DNA of 64,000 nt from Eutypella sp. D-1 (taxonomy: Eukaryota > Ascomycota > Sordariomycetes > Xylariales > Diatrypaceae), in NCBI GenBank assembly GCA_023313575.1, contig JAJTTP010000002.1, positions 1,054,001-1,118,000 of the forward strand. Direction: 5' to 3'. Made by a program: the position numbers and the translations under genes. This document shows positions 44,573-54,867 of the stretch, piece after piece. The first letter of the stretch is position 1. Every line of letters starts with the position of its first letter. Below the pieces are notes generated by a model. That model was not told the origin of the DNA. It ran no database searches and was given only the letters and a program-made list of their open reading frames with translations.

Positions 44573-45412
44573 ATGTCAGGAAGGCCGAAAAAGAACCCCA
44601 AGCCACACGAGACCGCAAAAACGTACCGGCACTCTGAGGGTTCCTCTATGGTGCGCAGAGAGGTAGTCGCGGCCGTGGAATCGGAATCGATGACCGCATT
44701 GCCAAGTCATACAGCGTACAACCCTCAGTCCGCACCGCTCTATTTCTTTCGGGTTTCGGAGCCAAAGACGGGGTTTCTCTCGAACTGGTATGCTTCGGAG
44801 CCGTTTACCGACTCCTATCTCTCGCCCCCCACCACGCGAACAGTAACATCAGTGGCGCCGCTAAAGGAGATGAAGATCTACAAGACGGCAGAGCACTACA
44901 TGATGCACCACAAGGCCCTGCTCTTCGGCGACGCTGCGGCCGCGGAGGAGATACTGGATGCCGAGCAGCCGTGGAAGGTGCAGAAGCTAGGACGCCTGGT
45001 TGAAGGGTTCGACCAGGAAGTCTGGGAGAGGGAGCGCGAGCGCATCGTGAGGGATGCCGTATACTGGAAGTTCACGAGTCCGGTGTCCCTAATAGAAACT
45101 CAGTTGCCTACCGTAGTCCCCAAAGTACAGCCAGGGGAAAACGGACCGAGAGGGCGGCAGCCGGAGGTTATCAGAGTATGGAAGCTGTCGGACTCGCGCA
45201 ACGCCCCCCTCACACGATCCCATAGCTTTCGCGCCGCTCTTCTCGCGACAGGCGACCGACTGCTCGTCGAGGCGAGTCCCTTCGACCGTACCTGGGGCAT
45301 TGGCTTCTCAGCAAAGGTCGCAGAGTCAAAGAGAGAGTTTTGGGGATTGAACTTACTAGGTCGGTGTTTGATGGAGGTTAGGGAGCAGTTCCGGAAAGAG
45401 GAAGAGCAATAG
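44573..45412 (+). CDS. NADAR (YbiA-like) domain protein, predicted N-glycosidase
   Basis: This single-exon gene encodes 279 residues and starts at the ATG 44573. Upstream in-frame codons are reached only through GTG. The NADAR fold is shown by TGFLSNWY (67-73), YKTAEHYMMHHKALLFGD (103-120) and a VWERERERIVRDAVYWKF helix near 150-167. The C-terminal signature is LLATGDRLLVEASPFDRTWGIG, followed by WGLNLLGRCLMEVRE. Bacterial YbiA hydrolyses N-glycosidic bonds in early riboflavin intermediates, and other NADAR proteins act on ADP-ribose conjugates. Between KF and the LLATGD signature lies an insertion of about 45 residues, longer than in bacterial homologues. I found no splice pair that removes it in frame. 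Likely cytosolic, substrate unproven. Confidence 0.85.
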   Translation: MSGRPKKNPKPHETAKTYRHSEGSSMVRREVVAAVESESMTALPSHTAYNPQSAPLYFFRVSEPKTGFLSNWYASEPFTDSYLSPPTTRTVTSVAPLKEMKIYKTAEHYMMHHKALLFGDAAAAEEILDAEQPWKVQKLGRLVEGFDQEVWERERERIVRDAVYWKFTSPVSLIETQLPTVVPKVQPGENGPRGRQPEVIRVWKLSDSRNAPLTRSHSFRAALLATGDRLLVEASPFDRTWGIGFSAKVAESKREFWGLNLLGRCLMEVREQFRKEEEQ

Positions 45413-46134
45413 TCACTGGGAGGGAAGGGGGGGGCAACATCGAGGAGATCCATAGAATGGTGTTTGGAAAAATATTTCCCCGAACTACAGTATGGAGCAT
45501 AGTATGTTGAGAGGCTCCTTCACTTGGGCAGAACACTGAATGGTATTGATGACAGGCTTGTTAAAGTCTCTGGACCTGGACTGGCGATTTCTAGCCGTGA
45601 ATCTGACATGGTAATCCTAACTTGAGACAAGAAGCCTTATGATGACCCCATGGGCGGAATATAAAGCCGCTGTGATATGACTAACTATATAGTCGTGATG
45701 CAGATTACTATTCACTATGTATGGTAGACGCGATCGGCTTGTAAGGTTCGTCCGCCCCCGGCTTATCAAATTAGCGGCACCATCAGCGCTATAGCGTTTT
45801 TAATCGGGCAAGACCATGTTCTATAATCTGCCCTCATTACCGTATCATAGTTGAAGATGACCGACGTGATTGGGAACAAAAGCGTAGGCGCTTTTCTCAT
45901 TAACGGACACGATCCACAGTGGGGTCGATAGATGGTGTAGACGGGATCAAAGAGGGCCCGCTGAGACTAAGCAGTACTCCCTATAGAGCGCTATCACAGG
46001 GTCCTGTTGGGACAGCTCAAAGGGCGTAGAGACCATAGAACATATAATAGCTTCGTGAACTGGCACTCTATATGGATATATTGTCATTTCACAGCAATCG
46101 AATACTCGATTACGTACATGCCATATAAGCCATC
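45413..46134. other. intergenic, no gene recognised
   Basis: A gap between two plus-strand genes with only short open frames. It should contain the promoter of the six-exon dehydrogenase-like gene. Confidence 0.5.
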
Positions 46135-47508
46135 ATGTCGCATAACGTCCTAATCACTGGCGGTTCTGGTTACATTGGAGGGACGGTCCTTGCCCGCCTC
46201 AGAAGCGCCAGCCTGCCTCCTTACAATACTCTATACGCCCTGGTGCGATCAGATAACCAAGCGAAGGACGTGGCCCAATACGGCGCTCGACCGCTAATAT
46301 TCAACGTTCATGACGAGGACTCCGTTCTGGCCGCTGTTACTGGAAATGATATCACGATTGTCTACTTTCTCATCGACGCATTTCAAGCGACGGCACAAAC
46401 ATACTTCATCAGAGCCCTTGCTGAAGTGAAGCAGAAAACTGGCCTAGATGTTCACTTCCTTCATGTACGTACGAGAAATGAGACGTCGAAAGGCCATACA
46501 CGTTGCTTCGGAATAGAAAACTGATTCCGGCCCATGTAGACGTCCGGGGCCAAGCTCTTTTCAAGCCATGCCGGAGCACCGACCGACAGGATTCTGCTGG
46601 ACAACGACCCCCGTCTTTATGACATCCAGAAGTCCCAGCGAGCTGAAATCAAGCTCGCCCAGACGGTAAGCAAGTAGCGGTTCCCGTCTTCGCAGCTCAT
46701 GCTTACGGATGACATATCTGCGTAGGCTCTGGAGGGAAATTGCGCTATAGTCGAAGAGTGCGAGACGCACGGCGTTCGAGGGTATATCTTCATCCCCTGC
46801 ATAGTGTGTAAGTTATTTCTGTCAAGCGAAACCCACGGGGTCAGTCCGTAAGCTAAGGCGGCATCATGTGTATACAGATGGAAAAGGCGAGGGGTTCGGG
46901 AACCCAATCTCAATCCAAACAACAACCATAGTGCGAGCCGCAAAAGACGTCGGGAGAGTATACCGCGTTGATAGTGACCGTCCCGTATGTATCATAGCTG
47001 GAACTAGGCATGTCTCATCTCAGGCTAACGCAAGTAGATCTGGCCCGTATGTCATATCATCGACACCGCCAACTTATATATCGAACTTCTGCGCAATATC
47101 CTAGCCGGCGAGAACCCAGGCCACAATAAGCAAGGTTATTATCTGGCGGCATCGGGCAGTGTAGTCTGGGATGATCTTTACGCTGCCATGGCGAGGGCTC
47201 TCGCCAAGCGCAACGTGATCGCGGACGACTCTGTCGAGCTAGCGGATGACGAGGCCCTGTCGGAAATGGCAGCGGCCTTGGGCTGCCCTAGAGAGATGGT
47301 CCCTGTATCTATAGGCGGGAAGTGAGTATAACAACCCCTCAAATGCCCGACAAGATATCATAGCTAACCGTAGGTATCGGTTAATAGATGCACATTGACC
47401 GCCGAGAGAGGCGCGAAGATCGGATGGAGGCCTCAGTACCCGCCAGAGCATGTTATAGATATGGCTGACGCGGAGGTAGAAATTATTTTGAAGAGCCTCG
47501 AGAGTTAA
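46135..47508 (+). CDS. NAD(P)-binding protein, extended SDR / NmrA-like
   Basis: Six exons read in phase: 46135-46464, 46540-46665, 46726-46807, 46878-46984, 47038-47321 and 47388-47508, for 349 residues. All five introns are 53-75 bp with GT/AG ends. The N-terminus has the dinucleotide motif LITGGSGYIGGTVL. Later segments are TSGAKLFSSHAG, the junction IVYGKGEGFGNPISIQTT, WPVCHIIDTANLYIELL and a C-terminal CTLTAERGAKIGWRPQYPP. These match an uncharacterised fungal family annotated as nucleoside-diphosphate-sugar epimerase or NmrA-like. A classical YxxxK catalytic pair is not obvious, so it may be a sensor-type or atypical dehydrogenase. It precedes an MFS transporter gene on the same strand by 730 bp. 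Function is unknown. Confidence 0.87.
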
Positions 47509-48238
47509 ATGGGCATCACGTACCACGCCCGTCGTCCTCCTCGCGCACTCATCATAGACGCGGTGTTGCGTCGGATCATACAAGGCCAGTGTAGCTCCGC
47601 AGTATGCGCATCATTTCTGCTTATCAATACTATCCCGTCTGGTCGAATGCCAGTATTTACATGTTCACACTACGGAAAATAATGGTGGAATACTGGGTGC
47701 TTTGCGGCTAGAACTTATGTGGTTGGCTCCCCGCAGTTGCGTTATCACCTACCACTCTGATGTGCTCGGCATGGCGTGGGTGGCCACACAAACAAATCGG
47801 TCACGACATATCTTAGTCCTAGTTAACCTCCAAGACCCCTACAGGTCCTCCACTTCTAGTCGTCGTAAAGTAAGATCAATGCATCGCATCCTGCAGAGTG
47901 GACCGGAGCGTCCCACGATATTGACCGAGATAAGCACCCTGCAGAACGTGGATGGATGCCGGCTCTGCAGGAAATATTTCCGAGTATGGAGATGCACCCC
48001 TTATAGAGGCTTCACCATCCGAAGGCGACATCTATGCGACCGATGACGACCAAGGTATGAGTGAGGCATGGCCCATGGGGCCTAAACCCAGCTTATGAAG
48101 ATTGAATCTCATAAATGTCATTAGACCTCGATGAATATCAAGTCTGTGTGTACCCCTTAATCCTCGTATGTGGTATTGCTCAGTGTCACCCAATTGGAAT
48201 CCCGCCCGGTCAATTATTAACAGCGGCTACCCCTCAAA
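47509..48238. other. intergenic, no gene recognised
   Basis: The frames here shift repeatedly. The one from 47702 has no family resemblance. Short protein-like stretches near 47880-48050 in two different phases could be remnants but cannot be named. Confidence 0.4.
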
Positions 48239-50133
48239 ATGGCGGAACTTATTAAAGGCTCGTTAATCGTGAACGATGATTCCAGGGCGCCGAATCACTC
48301 GCTGTCGCCTGTAGAAAGCGACGGTGGCTCTGAAAGATCTACCGGCGTGATTCAAACGGCCCCGAAGAGGACATGGCGCTCTTACCTCTGGGACACGTGG
48401 GACAAGCCACCTGAGGAGCGACGCCTGCTATTCAAGATCGACCTTGCTATCATGGTACATCATCCTTTAAAGATCTCTTCCAAAGAATACGAGTTCCTGG
48501 CTATAGCTAACAAGCAGCTAGACTCTGGCATCGCTCGGGTACTGCATCAAATATCTCGATCAGGTAAGAGCGGCTCCTTTCGTGAATAGAGTGCCTGATG
48601 ATCTTTTGACACTCAAAAATCAGGTCAATATCAACAATGCATTTGTATCTGGAATGAAAGAGGACTTGGGTCTTTATGGAAACGAACTCAACTACATGCA
48701 AACCTGTTGGACAATCGGATACGTTCTGGGTGAAATCCCCAGGTAAGTTCATCACAATCTTCAGGACACTCGCGTATGGAATATCTCACAAATCATGATA
48801 AAGCAACATGCTCCTGACCCGGGTCCGTCCCAGTATATGGATACCGCTATGCGAGGTGAGTCACTGTCGAGCACCCGGATTATGTGGCCTCTATTCCTAA
48901 CCAGATTTCAGGTTACGTGGTCGGTCTTGACGATTTTACAAGCGAAGTGCAACACAGCTCAACAAATATACGCCCTGCGATTCTTCATCGGCCTGTAAGT
49001 TTACGAGAATCGCGATACGGCAACCCACCATGCTTCGGCTGAACCCTAAAAGCCGTGGAAGAGTAATTTCCCCAGTAAGCTAATGCCGAGATCTATCAGG
49101 GCCGAGAGCACGTTCTATCCCGGCATGCAATACATAGTCGGCTCGTGGTATCGTAAAGACGAGCTTGCTAAGCGATCATGCCTTTTCCGTAAGTTCTCTG
49201 CCGCAATGGTAACCTTCTCTGATCATGTGTACTAAGACATACATAGATGCCATGGGAAACGTAGGGTCCATGCTTTCCGGATATCTCATGGCGGCCTCCC
49301 ATAACCTGGACGGGGTGCACGGGTTCCACGGATGGCAGTGGTTGTTCATAACCAACACTGTAGTCAGCCTGCCGATCGCCTTCTCGGGCTTCTTCTTCAT
49401 GCCGGACCTGCCCGAGATCACGAAAGCGTGGTACCTGACGCCGGCGGAGATTGAACTGGCGCAGAAGCGCATGGAGCTCGAAGGGCGGGCAAAGCGCAGC
49501 CCGTACACGCGGGCCAAGTTCCGCAAGATATTCACAAGTTGGCACATATACACCTTGGTGGCACTCTACATCATCTTCAACAATGGTAACGTTACACAGC
49601 CGGCGTTCGCGCTCTGGCTCAAACAGCAGGGCTACCCTGTACGCGAGGTCAACATCTATCCTACGATCGTCGAAGTGGTCAGCATCGTAACGACGCTCAT
49701 CTATGCCTGGACCTCGGATAGCCTGTTCCGCGGCGCCCGCTGGCCTGGTATCGTATTCTCGGGCTGCGTCAAGATCCTGGCGTACAGTAGCCTCACGGCT
49801 TGGAATATACCCAACGGTCTCAAATGGGCTAGCTTTCTCCTTACCGGCTTCGGTGGCGGCATCAGCGGTCTCACCTTCGCCTGGGCCCACGAGATCTGCA
49901 ACGAAGATAATGAGGAGCGCGCCCTCGTCACCGGCGCTATGAACGAAATGGCCTACGTCTTCCAGGCTTGGCTACCACTGATCATCTGGCAGCAGGTGGA
50001 GGCCCCCAGCTACCCTAAGGGTTACCCCACCATGGTTGGCCTGTCGATTGCATTGATCGTTATCGCCTTCGTGATCCGGGCCTTGCATAAGCGTGAGCAG
50101 AAAGCAAAGAGGAATGCTGCCTACGGAGTGTAA
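48239..50133 (+). CDS. MFS permease, Liz1/Tna1-like (pantothenate/nicotinate-type symporter)
   Basis: Seven exons, 48239-48454, 48522-48563, 48624-48742, 48804-48855, 48912-48994, 49100-49188 and 49247-50133, encode 495 residues with about 12 membrane spans. Small exons restore classic Liz1-group text: TLASLGYCIKYLDQ, VNINNAFVSGMKEDLGLYGN and LGEIPSNMLLTRVRPS, then LAESTFYPGMQYIVGSWY. The family imports vitamins and small organic acids such as pantothenate or nicotinate, and the exact ligand is not predictable. Intron positions all coincide with breaks in the reading frame, so the model is well constrained. The first ATG is 48239. It may be co-inherited with the SDR gene upstream. Confidence 0.93.
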
Positions 50134-50903
50134 CCGGATTGACTTGTTTAGTCTTGGAAGCTCAGAGGGGAGAACCGAAGCACTTGCTACTGCAACTACC
50201 TGACCGGCACCTTGTTACATGGCACATAGTGTATGACCGAAAGGCATTACTTCCCTATGCCATGCCATAAAATTCAAGTGATGATATTATATCGCACGAA
50301 CTCCAACCCATCTTTAGGTAAACCAGGACAATTAATATCAGGTCGTTACATGTGCCAGTTTCTTGTCTCCCTTTTGAATGCGTTTGCCTATATTTAAGCT
50401 GACGGGCTACGTCTCTGTTCTCACGTAAATGGAAACATTGAGCAATCGATGCCCTCCGGTGCCCGATGGAAGACGCAAGGCGCTATTGCCTATCAATAAA
50501 CTCCCGGTTTATTGAAGGGGTATATGAGATACGAAGGATCGAGGCATACGTACCCAATCGTTACAGTATGGGATCATATTTCCTTTTTTATACTCTCCTC
50601 ATCGTGAACGAAGCATTTATGCAGACCATACGAACAACCCTGTCAGCGTGGTAGGCTTGCCAATAGTTTCATTCTAGCGGTAGACATGGCATATGTCCGT
50701 ATGGAGTCAAGCGGCTTCATCGCCACACAAGCACAGCAAGCCTCGTTCAGTAAAACACTGGTTTACCAGGCAGGAATAAAATACAATGTGATACACTATA
50801 TAACTGTAAAAAAAACACCTCATCGCTTTCATAATAGTCGTCATACACGAAAGAAAGCATGGATAGACACTACCGGCGTGTCACCGATAGGAACTAAACC
50901 GCC
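50134..50903. other. convergent intergenic region, no gene
   Basis: DNA between the stop codons of the permease (plus) and the aspartate-rich protein (minus). Only short frames are present. Confidence 0.5.
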
Positions 50904-52166
50904 CTAGACAACAACGGCGAGTCCGGCAGCAAGGGCAGCGAACAGAGCGAAGGCGGCACGGCCTCTCTTGAGAAGTGCGGGGGCAGCGTTCTCAGGTTCC
51001 TCTTCCGGGGTGTTGTCGGGGACCTTGACACCTTCAGCAAAGTCAGAGGCCGAGACGCAGACAAGGCTGGTGGCGGGTTTGCCGTCCTCGTCGCTGCGAT
51101 CGTCGTAGCCCCATGTGAGCAGCACGGCCCACGCCATCTTGGCGACGTCATCCCACTCCTCCTCTGTCGTCTGGTAGGTCGCGGGCCGGTCGTCGGTGTT
51201 CAATCCAGGCTCTGCGCTGTACGTGAAGAAGCTATTGCCATCGCGATAATGCCGGGTTTCGAGCTCTGCGGAGAAGTCGACTTTGTCAGCCACACATCCT
51301 TTTATACTTTGCTTTTGCTAACACAGTAGAGATCTCAAAGGGAACAGAGAGATAATGCCAAGGTGTGGGGGCTGAAGGGTATACATACGAATCGTGGCGT
51401 TCTCGTAGCTGTTCCAACCCGGATCACCGGGGGCATTATTCCGGTCGCCGAAACACACATCAGGGATAGTGTGATACTGACAGGTGCGGTTGTCCTCGAA
51501 GCTCTCGGCGGCGGCCTCGCGGATGGCTTCCCTACATTCGTCGTTCATGTAGGAGCGGCACGTGCCTCCATCCTCCTGCGCCAATTGCGTGTAGTTGGCA
51601 GTATCACCTGGATTTATACCGTACACCGTTGCGCAGACCGTCCAGCCTGCCGATCGATCGTCATCATCATCATCATCGTCGTCGTCGTCCCGCCTTGCCT
51701 TGCTTGACGGGGACGATGACCCACTGCCACTCGCCATGCCCTCGGGTGCAAGGATGGATAGTCCTAACCCGGCGAACGTCGAGACGTCGAACCGGTTATC
51801 CCTACCATCTTCACCGAGGCTGATGTTGGTGATATTTGTAAGGTTGAGGGACAGGGACCAGCCGTCAAGGAGCACGCCGTCGTTCCTGTCATCATCGTCA
51901 TCATCGTCGTCGGGCTCGTAATCCTCCTGGTCGTACGCGCGCGAAAGGTCGCGGCCCACGAACTCCCTCCTCCCCGTTGCATTCGGGTGCCGTACGCTCT
52001 CGTCAAAGTACGACGGCGGCACGCGCTGGCGCCCGTACGCGAGCGTCGAGTCGTTTCGCTGCGAGGGCGTCATCCAGGAGCTCCCGGCTGCGGCGGTGAG
52101 CAGCGGTCCCGAGGATAGGGAGAGGAAGAGGGGGAGGAAGGCAGACGTAGAGGTATGGTGGTGCAT
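50904..52166 (-). CDS. secreted, probably GPI-anchored protein with Asp runs
   Basis: Two exons, 52166-51389 and 51265-50904, with a 123-bp intron encode 379 residues. The junction gives ENATIQLETRHYRDG. The ATG at 52166 starts a signal peptide (SAFLPLFLSLSSGPLLTAAAG). Upstream in-frame codons begin only at TTG. Two acidic tracts of 8 and 11 Asp flank a beta-rich segment, GWSLSLNLTNITNISLG. A domain with six or so cysteines (VCATVYGINPGD, GTCRSYMNDEC, TCQYHTIPDVC) follows. The C-terminus (NAAPALLKRGR then a hydrophobic stretch) looks like a GPI-attachment signal. Several N-glycosylation sequons are visible. It is probably a cell-surface protein. I do not recognise a characterised homologue, and the Asp tracts are encoded by an expandable GAY repeat. 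Confidence 0.75.
51655..51694. repeat. trinucleotide repeat encoding poly-Asp
   Basis: Consecutive TCATCA then TCGTCG units (reverse complement GAT/GAC) encode the longer Asp run of the secreted protein. The mix of both Asp codons suggests selection for the residue as well as slippage. A similar shorter block lies at about 51888-51912. Confidence 0.7.
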
Positions 52167-54867
52167 GGTGGTGTAGTGTGGACGGATCGCGACTAATACT
52201 CTATTTAGATATCTGATGTCTAGATGCTCGTACCTATTCGACTGGTATGTTGAAGGCAAGGCGGATCTTTATCACGAGCTTGATTTACTGTCTGTCTTAT
52301 TTAAGGGACGATGAGAAAGCGAATGGATTCAAGACATCATAATATATTACCTGCTTCCGTCGTCTATGGTGTCTTAGATATAAGCCCAAAACGCGAGGCC
52401 TATCCATTCCCTATTATATCATCGTCGTCCCATTCCTAGTCACCTAGTGCGCCCATAATCGCAGCATAGCCATTCCTCTTTTGCCTTTTTCGGGCATTGT
52501 CATGGAGAATCTGATCTCTTGCTCGATCCTTCGTGCCCCCTTTGCCTGCTCGCTTGCTCGCCCAGCTCGCGCGCACATTAAAAAAGTCCTATGCATCGGT
52601 CATCCTCTAACGGCCCCCCACAAGGCTTGTTTCCCCAGTGTTTTTGCTGGGGGTAATCAACCAGCCGACAAATAACAGGATGCGCGGAGGGCATAGCCAA
52701 GCTTGGCAGTGCGACGTTCTGTCGATCAACAGTCGCCAGCTCGCGATGACTTCCTTCTCGGCCTCCAACCAAACAGGCATGCCAACGGCACCCTGGCACC
52801 CACACCGTACCTTTTACTAACCGCTAAACTAGCTAGCTGAACATCTAGACTACTGTAAGTTGTGTATAAGGCCGTACTTGGCCTAGCAGTTGTCAGGTTA
52901 TATAACGGCTAAGGTTCCACCGCTCCATCCCCCGTTCGCATTCGGTTGAAGACCTTCTGGAAGCCTTGTCCCTGGAGTGACGTCACTCCCTCGCTACGGG
53001 GCACTTCACTTCTTAACTTCCTTCCATTTATGTACCGTACCGTACGACCCCTGTGTGTAGTAAGCAAGTTATATCTACATAGTCATTCAGCATGGCATAC
53101 ATGGCTGTGACACCCAACTAGTAAGGATAGGTAGGGCTGAGTTTGGCAAGCGTAACACTTCAACAGGGCCGAATTCATCCAGGCCCCAACAGTTTATATG
53201 GTTTTGTGACATCGCCAGACCGTCCTTGTTTTGGGGTTGTCTCTTTGTGCTTCGAGCGTCAAGAAGCGTACCGTTGTTGGGTTGGATTAGGTCCCCCCCC
53301 CCCCCCCCCCAACTTCCCCAGTATTTCCCACCGGACTAAACTGGGGAAATCCCCGGACACAAGCAGACGAATTAACTGATGGCAAAACTATCCCCCAGCT
53401 GAAATAAAAGGGCTACGTGATATTTCTTTTTCCTGTGTAGCCGCAAAGACAAGGCTCCCTGGGTAACGTATTAATCTTGGCATTTTTTTGGTATTCAAAT
53501 TCTGAAGAGGAATTAAAATCGACCAAGAGATAGATAGGATAAGAAGGGAGACAAAAAAAAAAGGCTTCCTTCCAAGCCTTCCTAGTTGCAAGGGTCTGAG
53601 AGCCGCTAGGAAGGGAAACCTATGTGCATGACATAACAGCTGAAGCTTTGGCTGGGGCAGGGCAGATAACTAGGGTAAGGCGAGAATGGAGTTGGATGCG
53701 CCGATGACCAGCTCTTTGTTGGTTCGGGTAAGTTATGGATCGATCATCGATCAGGTAATGGCCCGTAAGGTAAGGCATACCATACCGCCATAAGAGGAGG
53801 CCATGACGAGGCACACACTGGCCAATGTCTCTGGTCACACTTGTGTCCTTGCCATGCTGTGGCTGAAGGTAGGTCAATAGGTTAGGTCTGGCGTGGAACC
53901 TCTCGCTAGCACTTTGAGACGCGACATCCGGCCGATATCATAGATGCACACACACGCTTTACCAGAATAAATGCCTGACGCTCAAAAACAAGACGTTAAA
54001 GCCGACCGCTATATACTGTACCTCACACAAAAAAAATCTCATCACGATTATTGCCAGCGCTAGTTCACGACACGTGCATTTCACTCTGGTTACCGGCGTG
54101 ATAGGGAGGAAGAAATGGCATTGCTTGCTTTCCTGATTAGAGAGATGAAGGAAGAGCGGGAAGAAGAAAGAGGAGGGGGGGAAACCCCCCACAAACGCAA
54201 ACCAAGCTAGAGGAAATGGAAAAAAAAAAGTTGCGAATACGGAGCATCGTGGGCAATAAGATTCCATGAGCATCCCCCCAAAACTCCAACCAACTCCTTG
54301 ATGATATCGCGATGCCCGGCTTCCTGTCTGCCCTTTCTCTGCCTACCGATTAAAGAAGAAAACAAAGGAAAAAAAGATCGAGCTCCCAGCCCCCCCCTTT
54401 ACATCCTTCATACTCTGTACCCTGGACATAGGTTTAAGTATGAAGTACGGACGTAACTCATTAGAAGGCAAGAAACAAAAAAAGGTGTGTGATATCCCGT
54501 CGGAGGTCAAGCACCCGCGCGCCTCCCCCACTTCACCTATCCGCCCATCTATTCATTTTCGGCCCCCGGAAAAGTCCTGACTATGCACGCAACAAAATTC
54601 CTGGTCCGCTTAGCCAGTGGTGTAAACAGGCCAACCGGATCTTCCTGTCCTCCTACATGATACGCCTGAGATGTGTACTGCCGTGCAGACTTAGGGCGAA
54701 ATGGGACAATTTGAAAAGAAAGCAAATAGAGAAACAAATAGCAGAAACCACGCGGCCCGAGTGTTTCGTTGCACAGAACAATACAAGATCGTCAAAATGC
54801 CACGCGATGGTCGCAGAGCATCGAGACGGCCAACAAGGTTAGCGAACGTGCAGTTGTGTCATAAAAA
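52167..54867. other. intergenic, no gene recognised
   Basis: A 2.7-kb gap between the aspartate-rich gene start and the CAC2 stop. It contains an 18-base C run at 53293-53310 and A- or G-rich tracts near 54020-54250. Frames are short, in low-complexity sequence, with no domain visible. Confidence 0.5.
53293..53310 (+). repeat. 18-base poly-C tract
   Basis: An uninterrupted run of 18 C in intergenic DNA, the same length as the poly-G run at 26680-26697. Its length should be treated with caution, as homopolymers are often mis-sized. Confidence 0.8.

Noticed and set aside
45073..45230. Hidden intron inside the NADAR gene to remove the insertion
   Set aside because: Candidate donors (for example GTATGG near 45177) joined to the CATAG acceptor break the frame, so an unspliced insertion is the simpler reading.
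47702..48046. 114-codon plus-strand frame upstream of the Liz1-like permease
   Set aside because: No ATG-led conserved product. Protein-like snippets occur in two conflicting phases.
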